Shown: positions 30,098 to 39,442, counted from the stretch's first letter. The stretch is 64,000 bases of DNA from Nesterenkonia sp. E16_10 (GCF_017347085.1 NZ_JADPSA010000029.1:372001-436000); one strand, 5' to 3'. Notes: generated from the sequence alone by a model not told the origin. Numbers and translations: made by a program.

Positions 30098-30343
30098 ATG
30101 GCTGACAAGAACGAGATCCTCGCAGGCCTGGCCGAGATCGTGAACGAGGAGACCGGCCTGGAGGTCGAAGAGGTCCAGTCGGAGAAGTCCTTCACCGAGG
30201 ACCTCGACATCGACTCGATCTCGATGATGACCATCGTGGTCAACGCCGAAGAGAAGTTCGACGTGAAGATCCCCGATGAAGAGGTCAAGAACCTGACCAC
30301 CGTCGGCGACGCCGTGGACTTCATCGCCAACGCACAGGGCTGA
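30098..30343 (+). CDS. acpP: acyl carrier protein
   Basis: An 81-residue acidic carrier protein. The phosphopantetheine attachment serine is Ser40 in DLDIDSISMM. The usual helix II acidic residues (EKFDVKIPDEEVKNL) are present. It has a strong ribosome-binding site (AAAAGGAG, 8-9 nt before ATG) and is followed by a hairpin, consistent with higher expression than its neighbours. Confidence 0.97.
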   Translation: MADKNEILAGLAEIVNEETGLEVEEVQSEKSFTEDLDIDSISMMTIVVNAEEKFDVKIPDEEVKNLTTVGDAVDFIANAQG

Positions 30344-30361
30344 TCCAGCCCCGCATCGGGC

Positions 30362-30393
30362 GGGAGGGCCCCAGCGCACCGCTGGGCCCTCCC
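30362..30393 (+). terminator. hairpin between acpP and fabF (attenuator-like)
   Basis: GGGAGGGCCCCAGC (30362-30375) pairs with GCTGGGCCCTCCC (30381-30393) apart from one bulged C, with a short loop and a following pyrimidine run (CTCCTTTCCCCC). Its place within the operon suggests partial termination or 3'-end protection of acpP mRNA. Confidence 0.6.
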
Positions 30394-30437
30394 CTCCTTT
30401 CCCCCACCTGCTGTCCCACTTTCATTGAGGTAGATCC

Positions 30438-31697
30438 ATGACACGTCGTCTTGTCATCACCGGTCTCGGCGCCACGACTCCCATCGGCGGCGACGTGAAG
30501 ACGCTCTGGACCAACGCCCTGGCCGGCACGCCCGGCGCCAAGACCCTCGAGCACGACTGGGTCGAGAAGTACGAGCTGCCGGTCACTTTCGCCGCCGAGG
30601 TCACCATCGAACCCTCCGAGGTGCTGGCCCGTCCTGAGCTGCGCCGGATGGATCGCTCCACCCAGCTGGGCATGGTCGCCGCCCGGCAGGCCTGGGACGA
30701 CGCCGGACTCAGCCGCCCCGGCGACGAGGGCTACGACCTGGATCCCGAGCGGGTCGCGGTGTCCTTCGCCACCGGCATCGGCGGGGTCTGGACGCTGCTC
30801 GACAGCTGGGACACCCTGCGTGAGCGTGGCCCGCGCCGCGTGATGCCCATGACCGTGCCGATGCTGATGCCCAACGGCGCGGCCGGCGCGATCAGCCTGG
30901 ACCTCGGCGCTCAGGGCGGGGCCCGCACGGCGGTCTCGGCCTGCGCCTCCGGCGTCGAGGCGCTGGACGTCGCGCTGGAGATGCTGCGCAAGGGTGACGC
31001 CGACGTCGTCCTGGCCGGCGGCACCGAGGCGGCGATCCACCCGCTGCCCATGGCCGCGTTCAGCTCGCTGCAGGCGCTCTCCAAGCGCAACGACGACCCC
31101 GCCGCCGCCTCGCGGCCCTATGACCGAGACCGCGACGGATTCGTCATGGGCGAGGGCGCCGGCGCTCTGGTCGTGGAGACCGAGGAGCACGCCAAGGCCC
31201 GCGGCGCCACCATCTATGCCGAGCTCGCGGGTTCCGCGATCACCTCGGACGCGCACCACATCACCGCCCCGGACCCCGAGGCGCTGGGTGCATCCCGCGC
31301 GCTGCGCCGGGCGCTGGAGTCTGCCGGCGCGCAGCTGAGCGAGGTCACCCACATCAACGCCCACGCCACCTCCACCCCGGTGGGCGACAAGCCGGAGTAT
31401 GCGGCGCTGAAGTCGGTGTTCGGAGATCACCTCGAGAACGTCTGCATCTCCGCCACGAAGTCCCAGACCGGTCATCTGCTCGGCGCCGCCGGTGCCGTGG
31501 AGTCGGTGCTCACCGTGAAGGCCCTGCATGAGCGCCGCGCGCCGGTCACGATCAACCTGGATCATCAGGATCCGGAGATGCCGCTCGACGTGGTCACCGG
31601 CTCGCCTCGCGAGCTCGGGGACCAGCAGCAGGTGGCGCTGTGCAACTCCTTCGGCTTCGGCGGGCACAATGCCGTGGCGGCGTTCCGCACCTACTGA
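30438..31697 (+). CDS. fabF: beta-ketoacyl-ACP synthase II
   Basis: The elongating condensing enzyme. In 419 residues the Cys-His-His triad is visible: Cys169 in SACASGVEAL, His in INAHATSTPVGD and His in KSQTGHLLGAAGAVE; the end FGFGGHNAVAAF is also typical. ATG at 30438 follows a TTGAGGTAG region. Last gene of the fab operon, followed by a strong terminator. Confidence 0.96.
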   Translation: MTRRLVITGLGATTPIGGDVKTLWTNALAGTPGAKTLEHDWVEKYELPVTFAAEVTIEPSEVLARPELRRMDRSTQLGMVAARQAWDDAGLSRPGDEGYDLDPERVAVSFATGIGGVWTLLDSWDTLRERGPRRVMPMTVPMLMPNGAAGAISLDLGAQGGARTAVSACASGVEALDVALEMLRKGDADVVLAGGTEAAIHPLPMAAFSSLQALSKRNDDPAAASRPYDRDRDGFVMGEGAGALVVETEEHAKARGATIYAELAGSAITSDAHHITAPDPEALGASRALRRALESAGAQLSEVTHINAHATSTPVGDKPEYAALKSVFGDHLENVCISATKSQTGHLLGAAGAVESVLTVKALHERRAPVTINLDHQDPEMPLDVVTGSPRELGDQQQVALCNSFGFGGHNAVAAFRTY

Positions 31698-31733
31698 GCA
31701 CTGGGGCGGGCTCAGCCGAGGCATCCGCGCAGA

Positions 31734-31781
31734 AGAAGACCCCCGATCGGGATCCTGAGGGATCCCCGCCGGGGGTCTTCT
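31734..31781 (+). terminator. terminator after fabF
   Basis: AGAAGACCCCCG (31734-31745) pairs perfectly with CGGGGGTCTTCT (31770-31781); the enclosed part forms a second stem (GGGATCC with GGATCCC around TGAG). It ends the fab operon. The remaining 150 bp to the DUF3145 stop holds no gene. Confidence 0.8.
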
Positions 31782-31936
31782 GCTGCTTCACGTGGAAGCT
31801 GCCGCGCTGGGAAGCGATGGCCCGCGTGAGCGGGCTCTGTGCGGCAGGACTGTGGTGGTGCTGGTAGGACGATCGCTGCTGGTGGGCGTCTAAGCGAAGC
31901 GGCGGCGGTGGAGGGCGCCGCGCGGTCCGCCTAGGC

Positions 31937-32443
31937 TCAGCTGACCACCTGGTGCAGCCAGTGCACCGGGGCGCCCTCTGCAGCGTGGCGGAAGGACTCG
32001 AGCTCCTCGTCCCAGGCCTCGCCGAGCGCCAGTGAGAGCTCCTGGTAGACCACCGAGGGGTCACCGGCGCCCATCTCGTAGGCGTAGCGGATCCGCTCTT
32101 CGGAGACCACGATATTGCCGTGCACATCGGTGGTGGCATGGAAGATGCCCAGTTCGGGCGTGTGGGACCAGCGACCGCCGTCACAGCCTGGAGAGGGGTC
32201 CTCGGTCACCTCGAACCGGAGGTGGCTCACCGCGCGCAGCGCGGAGGCCAGGGTGGCGCCCAGGCCGGCGGGGCCCTCCCAGGAGAGCTCGGCTCGGAAG
32301 TCTCCGGGCGCGGCAGGTTGAGGGTGCCATGTGAAGTCCACGCGCGCGTCGACCGCCGAGGACACCGCCCATTCAACGTGTGGGCAGAGCGCGGCGGGCG
32401 CCGAATGGATGTGAAGCACACCTCGGGCCGTATTTTGGGACAT
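31937..32443 (-). CDS. DUF3145 family protein
   Basis: A 168-residue protein of a conserved actinobacterial family without assigned function. Features include GVLHIHSAPAALCPHVEWAVSSAV, DFTWHPQP, LRFEVTEDPSPGCDGGRWSHTPELGIFHATTDVHGNIVV and GEAWDEELESFRHAAEGAPVHWLHQVV. The start at 32443 has GGAGG 6 nt upstream. The location beside the fab operon is common in the phylum, but a role in lipid synthesis is only inference. Confidence 0.88.
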   Translation of the reverse strand: MSQNTARGVLHIHSAPAALCPHVEWAVSSAVDARVDFTWHPQPAAPGDFRAELSWEGPAGLGATLASALRAVSHLRFEVTEDPSPGCDGGRWSHTPELGIFHATTDVHGNIVVSEERIRYAYEMGAGDPSVVYQELSLALGEAWDEELESFRHAAEGAPVHWLHQVVS

Positions 32444-32591
32444 ATCCATCCTCCACTGTGCTGTTGGTACGTCTTCCCCTACGACCAGACAGCAGCCAGG
32501 TGGCTGATGGTTTTGATGCTCCCCCAAAGGTTAACACCTTGAGCGGTGAGCACTACTACCGATGTTAACAGATCCAGGTCAGATCGGTTTC

Positions 32592-33593
32592 TCAGGCGCG
32601 AGGATGAGCCTGTCCGTAGGCATCGCGCAGCCTGTCGATGGTGACGTGGGTGTAGAGCTGGGTGGTGCTCAGCGAGGCGTGCCCGAGCAGCTCCTGGACG
32701 GTTCGCAGATCGGCACCTCCTTCCAACAGATGCGTGGCGGCGGTGTGACGCAGCGCGTGGGGGCCTCGGGCTGCCGTGGTCCCGAGCCGGGCCAGGGAAG
32801 CGTCGACGGTGCGGCGCACCGTGCGCACATCGATGCGGCCTCCTCGGCGACCCAGGAAGCAGGCGTTGCCCGAGGTGCTCGTGACGAGTGCGGAGCGGCC
32901 GTGGTCCAACCAGCTGCGCAGGGCGGTCTCTGCCGGGACACCATAGGGGACGATGCGTTCCTTATTGCCCTTGCCGAGGAGCCGGACCATCCGCCGTCCG
33001 GTCTCGAAGGAGGTCAGGTTCAGGCCGCTGAGCTCGGAGACGCGCATACCGGTGGCGTAGAGCAGCTCCACCATCGCGGCGTCGCGCAGGCTCAGCGCAT
33101 GCGCGATCGGGTCTACCTGCTCGCCCTGGCCGTCCTGTTCGCCGGCCTGCTGGGCGGCCCGCTGGGCGGCACCCGCCAGCTGCGAGGTGAGCTGTTCGAT
33201 GTGCTGGTGCTGCAGCACATCGGGCAGGTGACTGCTCTTCCTGGCGGTGCGCAGCCGCACGGAAGGGTCCTCGGGCAGATGCCCCCGGCGGTGCGCCCAT
33301 GCGGTGAAGGCACGCACCGAGGCGGTCTTGCGGTTCAGGGTGTTCCGGGAGAGCCCAGCTTCGTGCATCTCGCCCAGCCAGCTGCGAATCTCGGCGAGGC
33401 CGAGCTCCTCCAGCGGGCCACGCTGCTGGGCAAGCTGGCGCAGGTCGCCGCGATAGGCGCGGATCGTCTGCACCGAGAGCCCGCGTTCGTGCCGGAGGTG
33501 GTCGATGAACGCGGTGACCAGCTCGGGTTCCACCGCAGCGTCGGGGCCCGGAGGTACATCCGGGTCTGTGGATCGATCCTGCGCGGGGGCCAT
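32592..33593 (-). CDS. xerC: tyrosine recombinase XerC
   Basis: With XerD this recombinase resolves chromosome dimers at dif. The 333-residue protein has an N-terminal SAM-like core-binding domain ([27 protein letters not shown]) and the catalytic domain with Arg in [13 protein letters not shown], Lys region [36 protein letters not shown] with the nucleophilic Tyr, and THV. An Ala/Gln-rich insert (around 130-160) is unusual. No dif site was recognised nearby. It lies next to dprA, as in many Micrococcales. Confidence 0.92.
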   Translation of the reverse strand: MAPAQDRSTDPDVPPGPDAAVEPELVTAFIDHLRHERGLSVQTIRAYRGDLRQLAQQRGPLEELGLAEIRSWLGEMHEAGLSRNTLNRKTASVRAFTAWAHRRGHLPEDPSVRLRTARKSSHLPDVLQHQHIEQLTSQLAGAAQRAAQQAGEQDGQGEQVDPIAHALSLRDAAMVELLYATGMRVSELSGLNLTSFETGRRMVRLLGKGNKERIVPYGVPAETALRSWLDHGRSALVTSTSGNACFLGRRGGRIDVRTVRRTVDASLARLGTTAARGPHALRHTAATHLLEGGADLRTVQELLGHASLSTTQLYTHVTIDRLRDAYGQAHPRA

Positions 33594-33641
33594 GAGGGAA
33601 GTCTACGACCGCGCACATCGGGCTCATGTGCTCCGCGCCGA

Positions 33642-35042
33642 TCATGCCCGGCCCCAATGGCCGTTGACCATGCGGGCGTGGCCTGAACGCTGAAGCCGGG
33701 TCAGCTCGGCGAGCACCGTGGGCAGCGGGAGCCCCGCGACCTGGGAGAGCTTGCCCGGAGCGCTCAGACCACGTCTGGGCAGCGCGTCGAAGAGCAGCCG
33801 CTGGGCCTCGTCGAGTCCATCCTGCGGGTGCTCTCGGCCCAGCGGAAGCTCGGGCTGGACCGCCGGTCGCGACGCTGAGTCCCTGCGACCGGCCATGGAG
33901 CCGATGGCCAGCGACCCCTGGCCGGGTGCCGGCGGCTGTGCGGCTTCTGAGCCTGCGCCTTCAGCGGCCAGGTTCAGGATGTCGGTCGCGTCCTGGACCA
34001 GCTGAGCCGGCGTCTCGCGCAACAGACGGTGACACCCGGCCGAGGCGGCGGAGAAGACGCTTCCGGGGATCACGCCCACCTCGCGGCCGAGGTTCAGCGC
34101 ATGGTGGGCGGTGGACTGGGATCCGCTGCGCCAGCGCGCCTCGGTGATCACGGTGACCAGGCCCAGTGCCGCGATGAGGCGGTTCCGCTGCAGGAACCGG
34201 TGCCGGGTCGGCGCCGAGCCGGGGGCCATCTCGCTGAGCAGCAGACCCTGTTCTGCGACTTCGCGGAGCAGGCGTTCGTTGCCGGCCGGGTAGAACCGGT
34301 CCAGTCCACCGGCCAAGATCGCCAGCGTCGGCGCGCACCGGTCTGCTCCGGTGAGCCCGCCGGATGGGTCTCTGCCCACGGCGTCCTGCGGGCTGCGCGG
34401 ACCTGAGTCCTGGTCCGAGCACGCGCGCAGCGCGGCCCGATGCGCCGCGGCATCGACCCCGTAGGCTCCGCCGGAGACCACACAGAGGCCGGCATGGACC
34501 AGGTCCTCGGTGAGCTGGGCGGTGATCCGGATGCCGTAGTCCGTGACCTCCCGGGACCCGACGATCGCCACCGTCCGAGCCGGGTCGGGAAGTCGGCCCA
34601 GAGCCTGGGACGCGGACTCCTCCCGACTCCCGCGGAACCAGATCGCCACCGGGGCCAGCGGCCCGAGATCTCCCAGCTGGGCGGGCCAGGCGGGGTCCTG
34701 CGGGATCAACAGGCCCCCGCCGAGCCGGCGGATCCTGGCGAGGTCTGACGCGCCATGCAGCTGCCCGCACCGGGTGCGCCAGCGGGCGAGCCCGGTGCGC
34801 AGGTCCTGCTGCCGGGGTCCGAGCCCCGCCGAGTCAGCGACCTGGGCCATCCGGTCACGCTCCGAGACGGAGGGTGCACGCTCCGAGGTGATCAGTGCGT
34901 GCAGGCGCTGAGCTCCGAAAGTCTCCAGAGCGAGTCCGGCGAGCAGGTCTCCGGGTTCGATCAGCCGGGACAGCTCGGCACGAAGGACCCGTTCCTGCTC
35001 GATCTCCACCCCGGGGGCGTCGGGACCAGAGTCGTGTCTCAT
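33642..35042 (-). CDS. dprA: DNA-processing protein DprA
   Basis: DprA protects incoming single-stranded DNA and loads RecA. In 466 residues: a Rossmann-like core beginning TVAIVGSREVTDYGIRITAQL, VVSGGAYGVDAAAHRAAL, LAILAGGLDRFYPAGNERLL and SEMAPGSAPTRHRFLQRNRLIAALG. A C-terminal winged helix follows (PGKLSQVAGLPLPTVLAELTRLQRSG). The start at 35042 follows GAGGAG; the open frame further upstream is not DprA-like. A loop of about 25 residues within the core is low-complexity and variable. The neighbour comM is also a competence-type gene. Confidence 0.93.
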   Translation of the reverse strand: MRHDSGPDAPGVEIEQERVLRAELSRLIEPGDLLAGLALETFGAQRLHALITSERAPSVSERDRMAQVADSAGLGPRQQDLRTGLARWRTRCGQLHGASDLARIRRLGGGLLIPQDPAWPAQLGDLGPLAPVAIWFRGSREESASQALGRLPDPARTVAIVGSREVTDYGIRITAQLTEDLVHAGLCVVSGGAYGVDAAAHRAALRACSDQDSGPRSPQDAVGRDPSGGLTGADRCAPTLAILAGGLDRFYPAGNERLLREVAEQGLLLSEMAPGSAPTRHRFLQRNRLIAALGLVTVITEARWRSGSQSTAHHALNLGREVGVIPGSVFSAASAGCHRLLRETPAQLVQDATDILNLAAEGAGSEAAQPPAPGQGSLAIGSMAGRRDSASRPAVQPELPLGREHPQDGLDEAQRLLFDALPRRGLSAPGKLSQVAGLPLPTVLAELTRLQRSGHARMVNGHWGRA

Positions 35043-35074
35043 AGCTGCTCCTCGATTCAGGTCGTCTGGTCGAT

Positions 35075-36661
35075 TCAGTTCGTCTGGGCCCGCTGGCGCA
35101 GCTGCAGGGCAGCATCGACCTCGTCGGGCCCTGGCTGGTCCCCCCATTGCGCGAGATCCGCGATGGTCCAGGCCAGGCGCAGGACCCGCAGATAACCGCG
35201 CAGCGAGATCGCGGCTCGATCCAGTGCGGCGTCGATGTGCCGGGTGGAGCCGGCGGGCAGGCGCAGCTCTCCGGTCAAGAGCTGCATCGGAGCCTGGGCG
35301 TTGGTGCGCAGGCCCCACCGGCGGAGACGTTCGCTCTGGACCGCGCGTGCGTCGAGCACCCTGGCGCGGACGGCCGCGGAGCTCTCCCCCGGTGGTCCCA
35401 GGGCGGCGGCCGCCGATCGGGGACGTTCGACCTGGATCTGCAGGTCGATGCGATCGAGCAGCGGACCGGAGAGGCGTGACATGTAGTGCCGCCGCTGGGT
35501 CACCGAGCATCGGCAGTCTGCACCGGTGCCCACGTTGAGTCCACAGGGACAGGGATTCGCGGCGAGCACCAGTTGGAAGCGCGCCGGGTAGGTCACGCTC
35601 CCGGCCGAGCGGTGCAGCGAGATCCGGCCGGTCTCCATCGGTTGACGCAGCGCGTCCAACGCGGGGCGGGGGAACTCCGGAGCCTCATCGAGGAAGAGCA
35701 CTCCCTGGTGTGCCCGGGTCACGGCGCCGGGCCGCGCGATCCGGGCGCCGCCGCCCACGATGGCCGCCATCGAGGCGCTGTGGTGCGGGGCCTGGAACGG
35801 CGGGGTGCGGCGCAGCCGAATCACGCTTCGTGGGTCCGCCGAGAGGGATTCGATCGCCGTGGCCTCCATCGCCGCCTGATCATCCAGCGGCGGCAGGATC
35901 CCCGACATCCGCTCGGCCAGCATCGTCTTGCCGGCACCCGGGGCACCGATGAGCAGCAGATGGTGGCCACCGGCGGCCGCCAGCTCCAGCGCGAACCTGG
36001 CCTCCTGCTGGCCCCGCACCTCCGCGAGATCCACCGCAGCAGCGCCGGATTCCTCCGCGGCGGCAGCATCTTCGCCCACCCTTGGGGCCGCGACACCATG
36101 GCCTGCCGACCACCGCTGGACCCCGGACCCCTCGCGCACCAGCGGTTCAAGCTCGGCAGTGCCGAAGGAGGCCGCCACCTGGGACACATGGGCGGCCGCG
36201 AGGATCTCCATCCCGGGCACCAGGGCCGCCTCCTGGGCGTTCTCCATGGCCACGACCACCGTCTGGACCCCAGCGGCCTGGGCTGCCGCCACTGCGGGGA
36301 GCACACCGCGGACCGGGCGCAGCCTCCCGTCCAGGCCCAGCTCCGCGAGGAAGACGATCTCTGCCGTGCCCTCCACCCTGCCGTCGGCTGCCCAGGCGCT
36401 CATCAGGATGGCGAGGTCCAGGACGGAGCCCGATTTCGGCAGCGAGGCCGGGAGCAGGTTCACGGTCAGCCGCCGGGCCGGCAGATCGATCCCGGTGTTC
36501 TTCGCCGCGGATCGGATCCGGTCCTGGCTCTCACGCAGCGAGGCGTCGGGCAGGCCCAGCAGGATGAACGCCGGAAGCGCCCGGCCGATATCGGCCTCGA
36601 CCTCGATCAGGTGTCCGTCCATGCCGAAGAGGACCACGCCGCGGGCCCGTCCCATGCTCAT
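35075..36661 (-). CDS. comM: YifB/ComM family Mg-chelatase-like AAA ATPase
   Basis: ComM-type helicases promote branch migration in transformation. The 528 residues hold an N-terminal Lon-like domain (ALPAFILLGLPDASLRESQDRIRSA), Walker A IGAPGAGKTMLAE, Walker B GVLFLDEAPEFPR, and the C-terminal domain with ANPCPCGLN and a cysteine cluster (CPCG, CRCS). The ATG at 36661 overlaps the yraN stop (TGATG). Operon order yraN-comM-dprA is standard for actinobacteria. Confidence 0.93.
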   Translation of the reverse strand: MSMGRARGVVLFGMDGHLIEVEADIGRALPAFILLGLPDASLRESQDRIRSAAKNTGIDLPARRLTVNLLPASLPKSGSVLDLAILMSAWAADGRVEGTAEIVFLAELGLDGRLRPVRGVLPAVAAAQAAGVQTVVVAMENAQEAALVPGMEILAAAHVSQVAASFGTAELEPLVREGSGVQRWSAGHGVAAPRVGEDAAAAEESGAAAVDLAEVRGQQEARFALELAAAGGHHLLLIGAPGAGKTMLAERMSGILPPLDDQAAMEATAIESLSADPRSVIRLRRTPPFQAPHHSASMAAIVGGGARIARPGAVTRAHQGVLFLDEAPEFPRPALDALRQPMETGRISLHRSAGSVTYPARFQLVLAANPCPCGLNVGTGADCRCSVTQRRHYMSRLSGPLLDRIDLQIQVERPRSAAAALGPPGESSAAVRARVLDARAVQSERLRRWGLRTNAQAPMQLLTGELRLPAGSTRHIDAALDRAAISLRGYLRVLRLAWTIADLAQWGDQPGPDEVDAALQLRQRAQTN

Positions 36662-37041
36662 CAGCTCACGTCCCGGAGATGTTCCAGCCGCTGCACCAGG
36701 TGCTCCTGCGCATGCGCCGCGGCCGCTCCGCTCAGCAGCACCGCGATGACGTCGACCCGTCGCTGCATATGGAGCCAATGCTGGGCGACGCAATAGTCCA
36801 GCAGAAGCCGGTGCAGCCGGGCCAGCTTGGCTGTGCCGATCGCCTCGAAGGGATGGCCGTATCCCTCGCCCCGCCGGGTCTTGACCTCCACCGCCACCAG
36901 TTGTGCCCCATCCCTGGTGATCAGGTCCAACTCTCCACGCGGCCCGCGCCAGCGGCGCTCCAAGATCTGGTGCCCCTGGCGGCTCAGATACTCGGCCGCG
37001 ATCTCTTCTCCGATGATGCCGGTGACGTCCTTGGCTCGCAT
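36661..37041 (-). CDS. yraN: YraN/UPF0102 endonuclease-like protein
   Basis: A 126-residue protein of the UPF0102 family with an endonuclease-like fold. Conserved pattern: GEEIAAEYLSRQGHQILERRWRGPRGELDLITRDG (residues about 10-44) and LVAVEVKTRRGEGYG, giving the E-x-D...E-V-K arrangement of the PD-(D/E)XK fold. The start at 37041 has AAGGAG upstream; the longer frame has no such signal. Activity is untested in most species. Confidence 0.9.
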   Translation of the reverse strand: MRAKDVTGIIGEEIAAEYLSRQGHQILERRWRGPRGELDLITRDGAQLVAVEVKTRRGEGYGHPFEAIGTAKLARLHRLLLDYCVAQHWLHMQRRVDVIAVLLSGAAAAHAQEHLVQRLEHLRDVS

Positions 37042-37209
37042 CTGCGCTCCTTCCTCGCAGACACCACGATCCGGCACCGGGCGAGACCACGGTCGCGGTA
37101 TCGAGGCGCTGTGGAGGGCTCGCGCCAAGTGGACCGGCTGAACGGGCCTGGGGAGGACGCGGGACGCAGGGTCTTCAGAGGGGGCCCAGGCGCAGATCAG
37201 GCGTTGCGC

Positions 37210-37878
37210 TCAGACCCCGAGGTTCCAGCTGAGCCGATGCTGCGCGGTGACGCCGAGCTCCAGCAGTGCGCTCCGGTGTCCCTGGGAGCCGTACCCGCGG
37301 TTGGAGTCCCAGCCGTAGCCGGGGTGGGCTGCTGCGAGCTCCTCCATCAGCCGGTCCCGTTCCAGCTTCGCCAGAACCGAGGCGCAGGCCACCGAGAGCG
37401 CCCTGATATCGGCCTTGACCATGGTCTGCACCCGCGGTGAGGCACCGTGGGTGAGCCAGTCGTAGGAGCCGTCGAGGATGACGGCATCCAGCGGCCTCCC
37501 GAGCTGAACCTCTACCGCGTTGAGCCCGGCGAGACCGGCGGCGCGCAACGCCCCGTTGATGCCCAGCGCGTCGATCTCTCGAGGGGCACGGTGTTGCACG
37601 CTGTAGGCGGCGGCGTGTTCGCAGATGTGCGGGTGCCAACGCTGTCGGGCTTTGGTGCTGAGCAGCTTGGAGTCGCGCACGCCGTCGAGCTGGGAGCAGA
37701 TCCCGCTCGCCGTCGGCGTCTCGGCGAAGACCGGGGCGGCGAGGTCGAAGACGACCACCCCGATGCTGACCGGTCCGGCCAGTGCGCCCCGACCGACCTC
37801 GTCGATCCCCGCGATGAAACGGACATTGCGCTGCGCGGCGATGGCCAGCTCAGGCAGCAGCGTGGCGTTCTCGGGCAT
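37210..37878 (-). CDS. rnhB: ribonuclease HII
   Basis: RNase HII removes ribonucleotides from DNA and RNA primers. In 222 residues: FIAGIDEVGRGALAGPV with the first Asp/Glu pair, DSKLLSTKAR, VILDGSYDWL and ALSVACASVLAKLERDR, together giving the metal-binding acidic residues. The C-terminal YGWDSNRGYGSQGH is also typical. The chosen ATG (37878) has no obvious Shine-Dalgarno; the frame is open upstream through a 15-bp tandem repeat, so the N-terminus is uncertain. Confidence 0.92.
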   Translation of the reverse strand: MPENATLLPELAIAAQRNVRFIAGIDEVGRGALAGPVSIGVVVFDLAAPVFAETPTASGICSQLDGVRDSKLLSTKARQRWHPHICEHAAAYSVQHRAPREIDALGINGALRAAGLAGLNAVEVQLGRPLDAVILDGSYDWLTHGASPRVQTMVKADIRALSVACASVLAKLERDRLMEELAAAHPGYGWDSNRGYGSQGHRSALLELGVTAQHRLSWNLGV

Positions 37879-37895
37879 CAGCGGGCGGCACCCGC

Positions 37896-37955
37896 GGATC
37901 CGGTGCTGGAGGATCCGACGCTGACGGATCCGGTGCTGAGGGATCGGGTGCTCAC
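37896..37955. repeat. four 15-bp tandem repeats between lepB and rnhB
   Basis: Units such as GGATCCGGTGCTGAG start at 37896, 37911, 37926 and 37941 with few differences. The array overlaps the stop of the first lepB copy and fills the leader of rnhB. Fifteen bases per unit is a multiple of three, so the open frame upstream of rnhB is preserved. Confidence 0.85.
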
Positions 37956-38716
37956 GGTGCCGGGACCGCCTCGAAGGGATCCCGCTCGGTGCCGCCGCCG
38001 CCGAAGTTCTCAAACGGCCAGATCACCGCCGAGGACCGACCGATGACGTCCTCCAGGGGCACCGCGCCCATATCGGGTTCGTCCACATGGGAGCGCGAGT
38101 CGGCGGAGTTCCCGCGGTGGTCCCCGAGCAGCCAGACGCTGTCCTCGGGAACGGTCACGGAGAACTCGCCCTCGCTGGGGGCGTTGCCGGGGAAGATATA
38201 GGGCTCATCGATGGGTTCGCCGTTGACCAGGATCCGTCCGGAGTCGTCGCAGCACTCCACCTCGTCGCCGCCCAGGCCCACCACGCGTTTGACCACGAAG
38301 TGGGAGGAGGTGTCGGGCATCAGCCCGACGAAGATCATGGCGTCTTGGAAGGCGTTCGTCGGGACCCCGCTTCCGGCGCCCCACCACGCCCGGGTGTCTT
38401 CGAACACGACGACGTCACCACGCTGGAGCTCCATGACCTCCGGGGCGAGCAGGTTCACGATGATCCGGTCATCGACCTCCAGGGTCGGCTCCATGGACTC
38501 CGAAGGGATGTAGAAGGCCCGGAAGAAGAAGGTCTTGACGACGAAGGAGATCACGAGCGCGAAGACCAGAATCGTGGCGATCTCAATCAGGAAGCTTGCC
38601 ACCGGGTGCCGGGCCGCCCGGGCCTGACGACGGCGTTCGCGCCGGCTCTCGGGCGGTGGGGTCGAAGGCCCGTCACTGCTGCTGATGATCGGCCTCCGGG
38701 AGCTCTCGTCGTTCAT
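37952..38716 (-). CDS. lepB: signal peptidase I (copy 1)
   Basis: A membrane serine protease that cleaves signal peptides outside the cytoplasmic membrane. In 254 residues: a charged N-terminal tail, one membrane helix (residues about 40-60), the nucleophile Ser74 in PSESMEPTL, the general-base Lys143 in VVKRVVGLGGD and box E GDHRGNSADSR. The C-terminus ends VPAP. It overlaps the second lepB gene by 44 bp at its start. Tandem signal peptidase genes are common in Gram-positive bacteria. Confidence 0.94.
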   Translation of the reverse strand: MNDESSRRPIISSSDGPSTPPPESRRERRRQARAARHPVASFLIEIATILVFALVISFVVKTFFFRAFYIPSESMEPTLEVDDRIIVNLLAPEVMELQRGDVVVFEDTRAWWGAGSGVPTNAFQDAMIFVGLMPDTSSHFVVKRVVGLGGDEVECCDDSGRILVNGEPIDEPYIFPGNAPSEGEFSVTVPEDSVWLLGDHRGNSADSRSHVDEPDMGAVPLEDVIGRSSAVIWPFENFGGGGTERDPFEAVPAP

Positions 38717-39398
38717 CCCAGGGCCAGAACACGCCGGTGACGCGGCCCAGGATGCGGTCCTGGCTGATCATACCCCCGCCGGGGGCGCCCAGCAGCGCCC
38801 TCGAATCCAAGGACTGTTCCCGATTGTCCCCCATGACCCAGAGCCGGCCGGGCGGCACCTCCGCCTCGAAGGACAGCGCTGAGGCGGGATTCTCGGAGGT
38901 GATGGGGCGGCCCAGGTAGGGCTCTGCGAGGGGTTCTCCATTGACGCTGAGCTCCCCGGTGTCCCCGCAGCAGGCCACCGTGTCGCCCTCGGTGCCGAGC
39001 ACCCGCTTGACGTAGGTCGCGGGAGGAGTGGCGAGCCCGAACCAGTGACCCACCCGGGCGCCGAGCTGCTCCAGGCTGGAGCCGCCGCCCACGTACGGGG
39101 TGAAGGAGCCCTCCCCGTCGAAGACGATCACGTCCCCGCGCTGCGCCCCCTGGTCCTCGGGGTAGCTCTTCTCGACCAAGATCCGCTCGGAGTCGGCCAA
39201 TGTGGGTGCCATGGAGACCTGGGAGACGGTGTAGACGTCGACGACGAACAGGCGCAGCCCGGTGGCGACCAGCACGGCGAGGACCGCGGTGACCAGCACC
39301 GCGGCCCAGAGCCGCACGCGGTGAGGACGCCTCAGACGCCGAGAACCCTGAGTCTCCGAGTCAGACTCGGAGGGCTCAGGGTTCTCGGGATTCTTCAT
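38673..39398 (-). CDS. lepB: signal peptidase I (copy 2)
   Basis: A 241-residue paralogue of its neighbour, with a membrane helix at about residues 31-52, Ser62 in SQVSMAPTL, Lys131 in YVKRVLGTEGD and GDNREQSLDSR. The two differ enough in the substrate-binding region to suggest different signal-peptide preferences. It lies 44 bp downstream of rplS and its C-terminal coding part overlaps copy 1, so both are likely co-transcribed. Confidence 0.94.
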   Translation of the reverse strand: MKNPENPEPSESDSETQGSRRLRRPHRVRLWAAVLVTAVLAVLVATGLRLFVVDVYTVSQVSMAPTLADSERILVEKSYPEDQGAQRGDVIVFDGEGSFTPYVGGGSSLEQLGARVGHWFGLATPPATYVKRVLGTEGDTVACCGDTGELSVNGEPLAEPYLGRPITSENPASALSFEAEVPPGRLWVMGDNREQSLDSRALLGAPGGGMISQDRILGRVTGVFWPWDERRELPEADHQQQ

Positions 39399-39442
39399 AA
39401 GACGTACAAGCTCTCAGCGCAGGGCCGAAGCCGATCCGCGGA

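Noticed and set aside
33594-33641. Possible dif site near xerC
   Set aside because: I found no 28-bp XerC/XerD-like dyad in the neighbouring gaps, and dif is normally at the terminus.
37896-37955. CRISPR-like repeats
   Set aside because: The units are only 15 bp, head to tail with no spacers; this is a tandem repeat, not a CRISPR array. No array was seen elsewhere.
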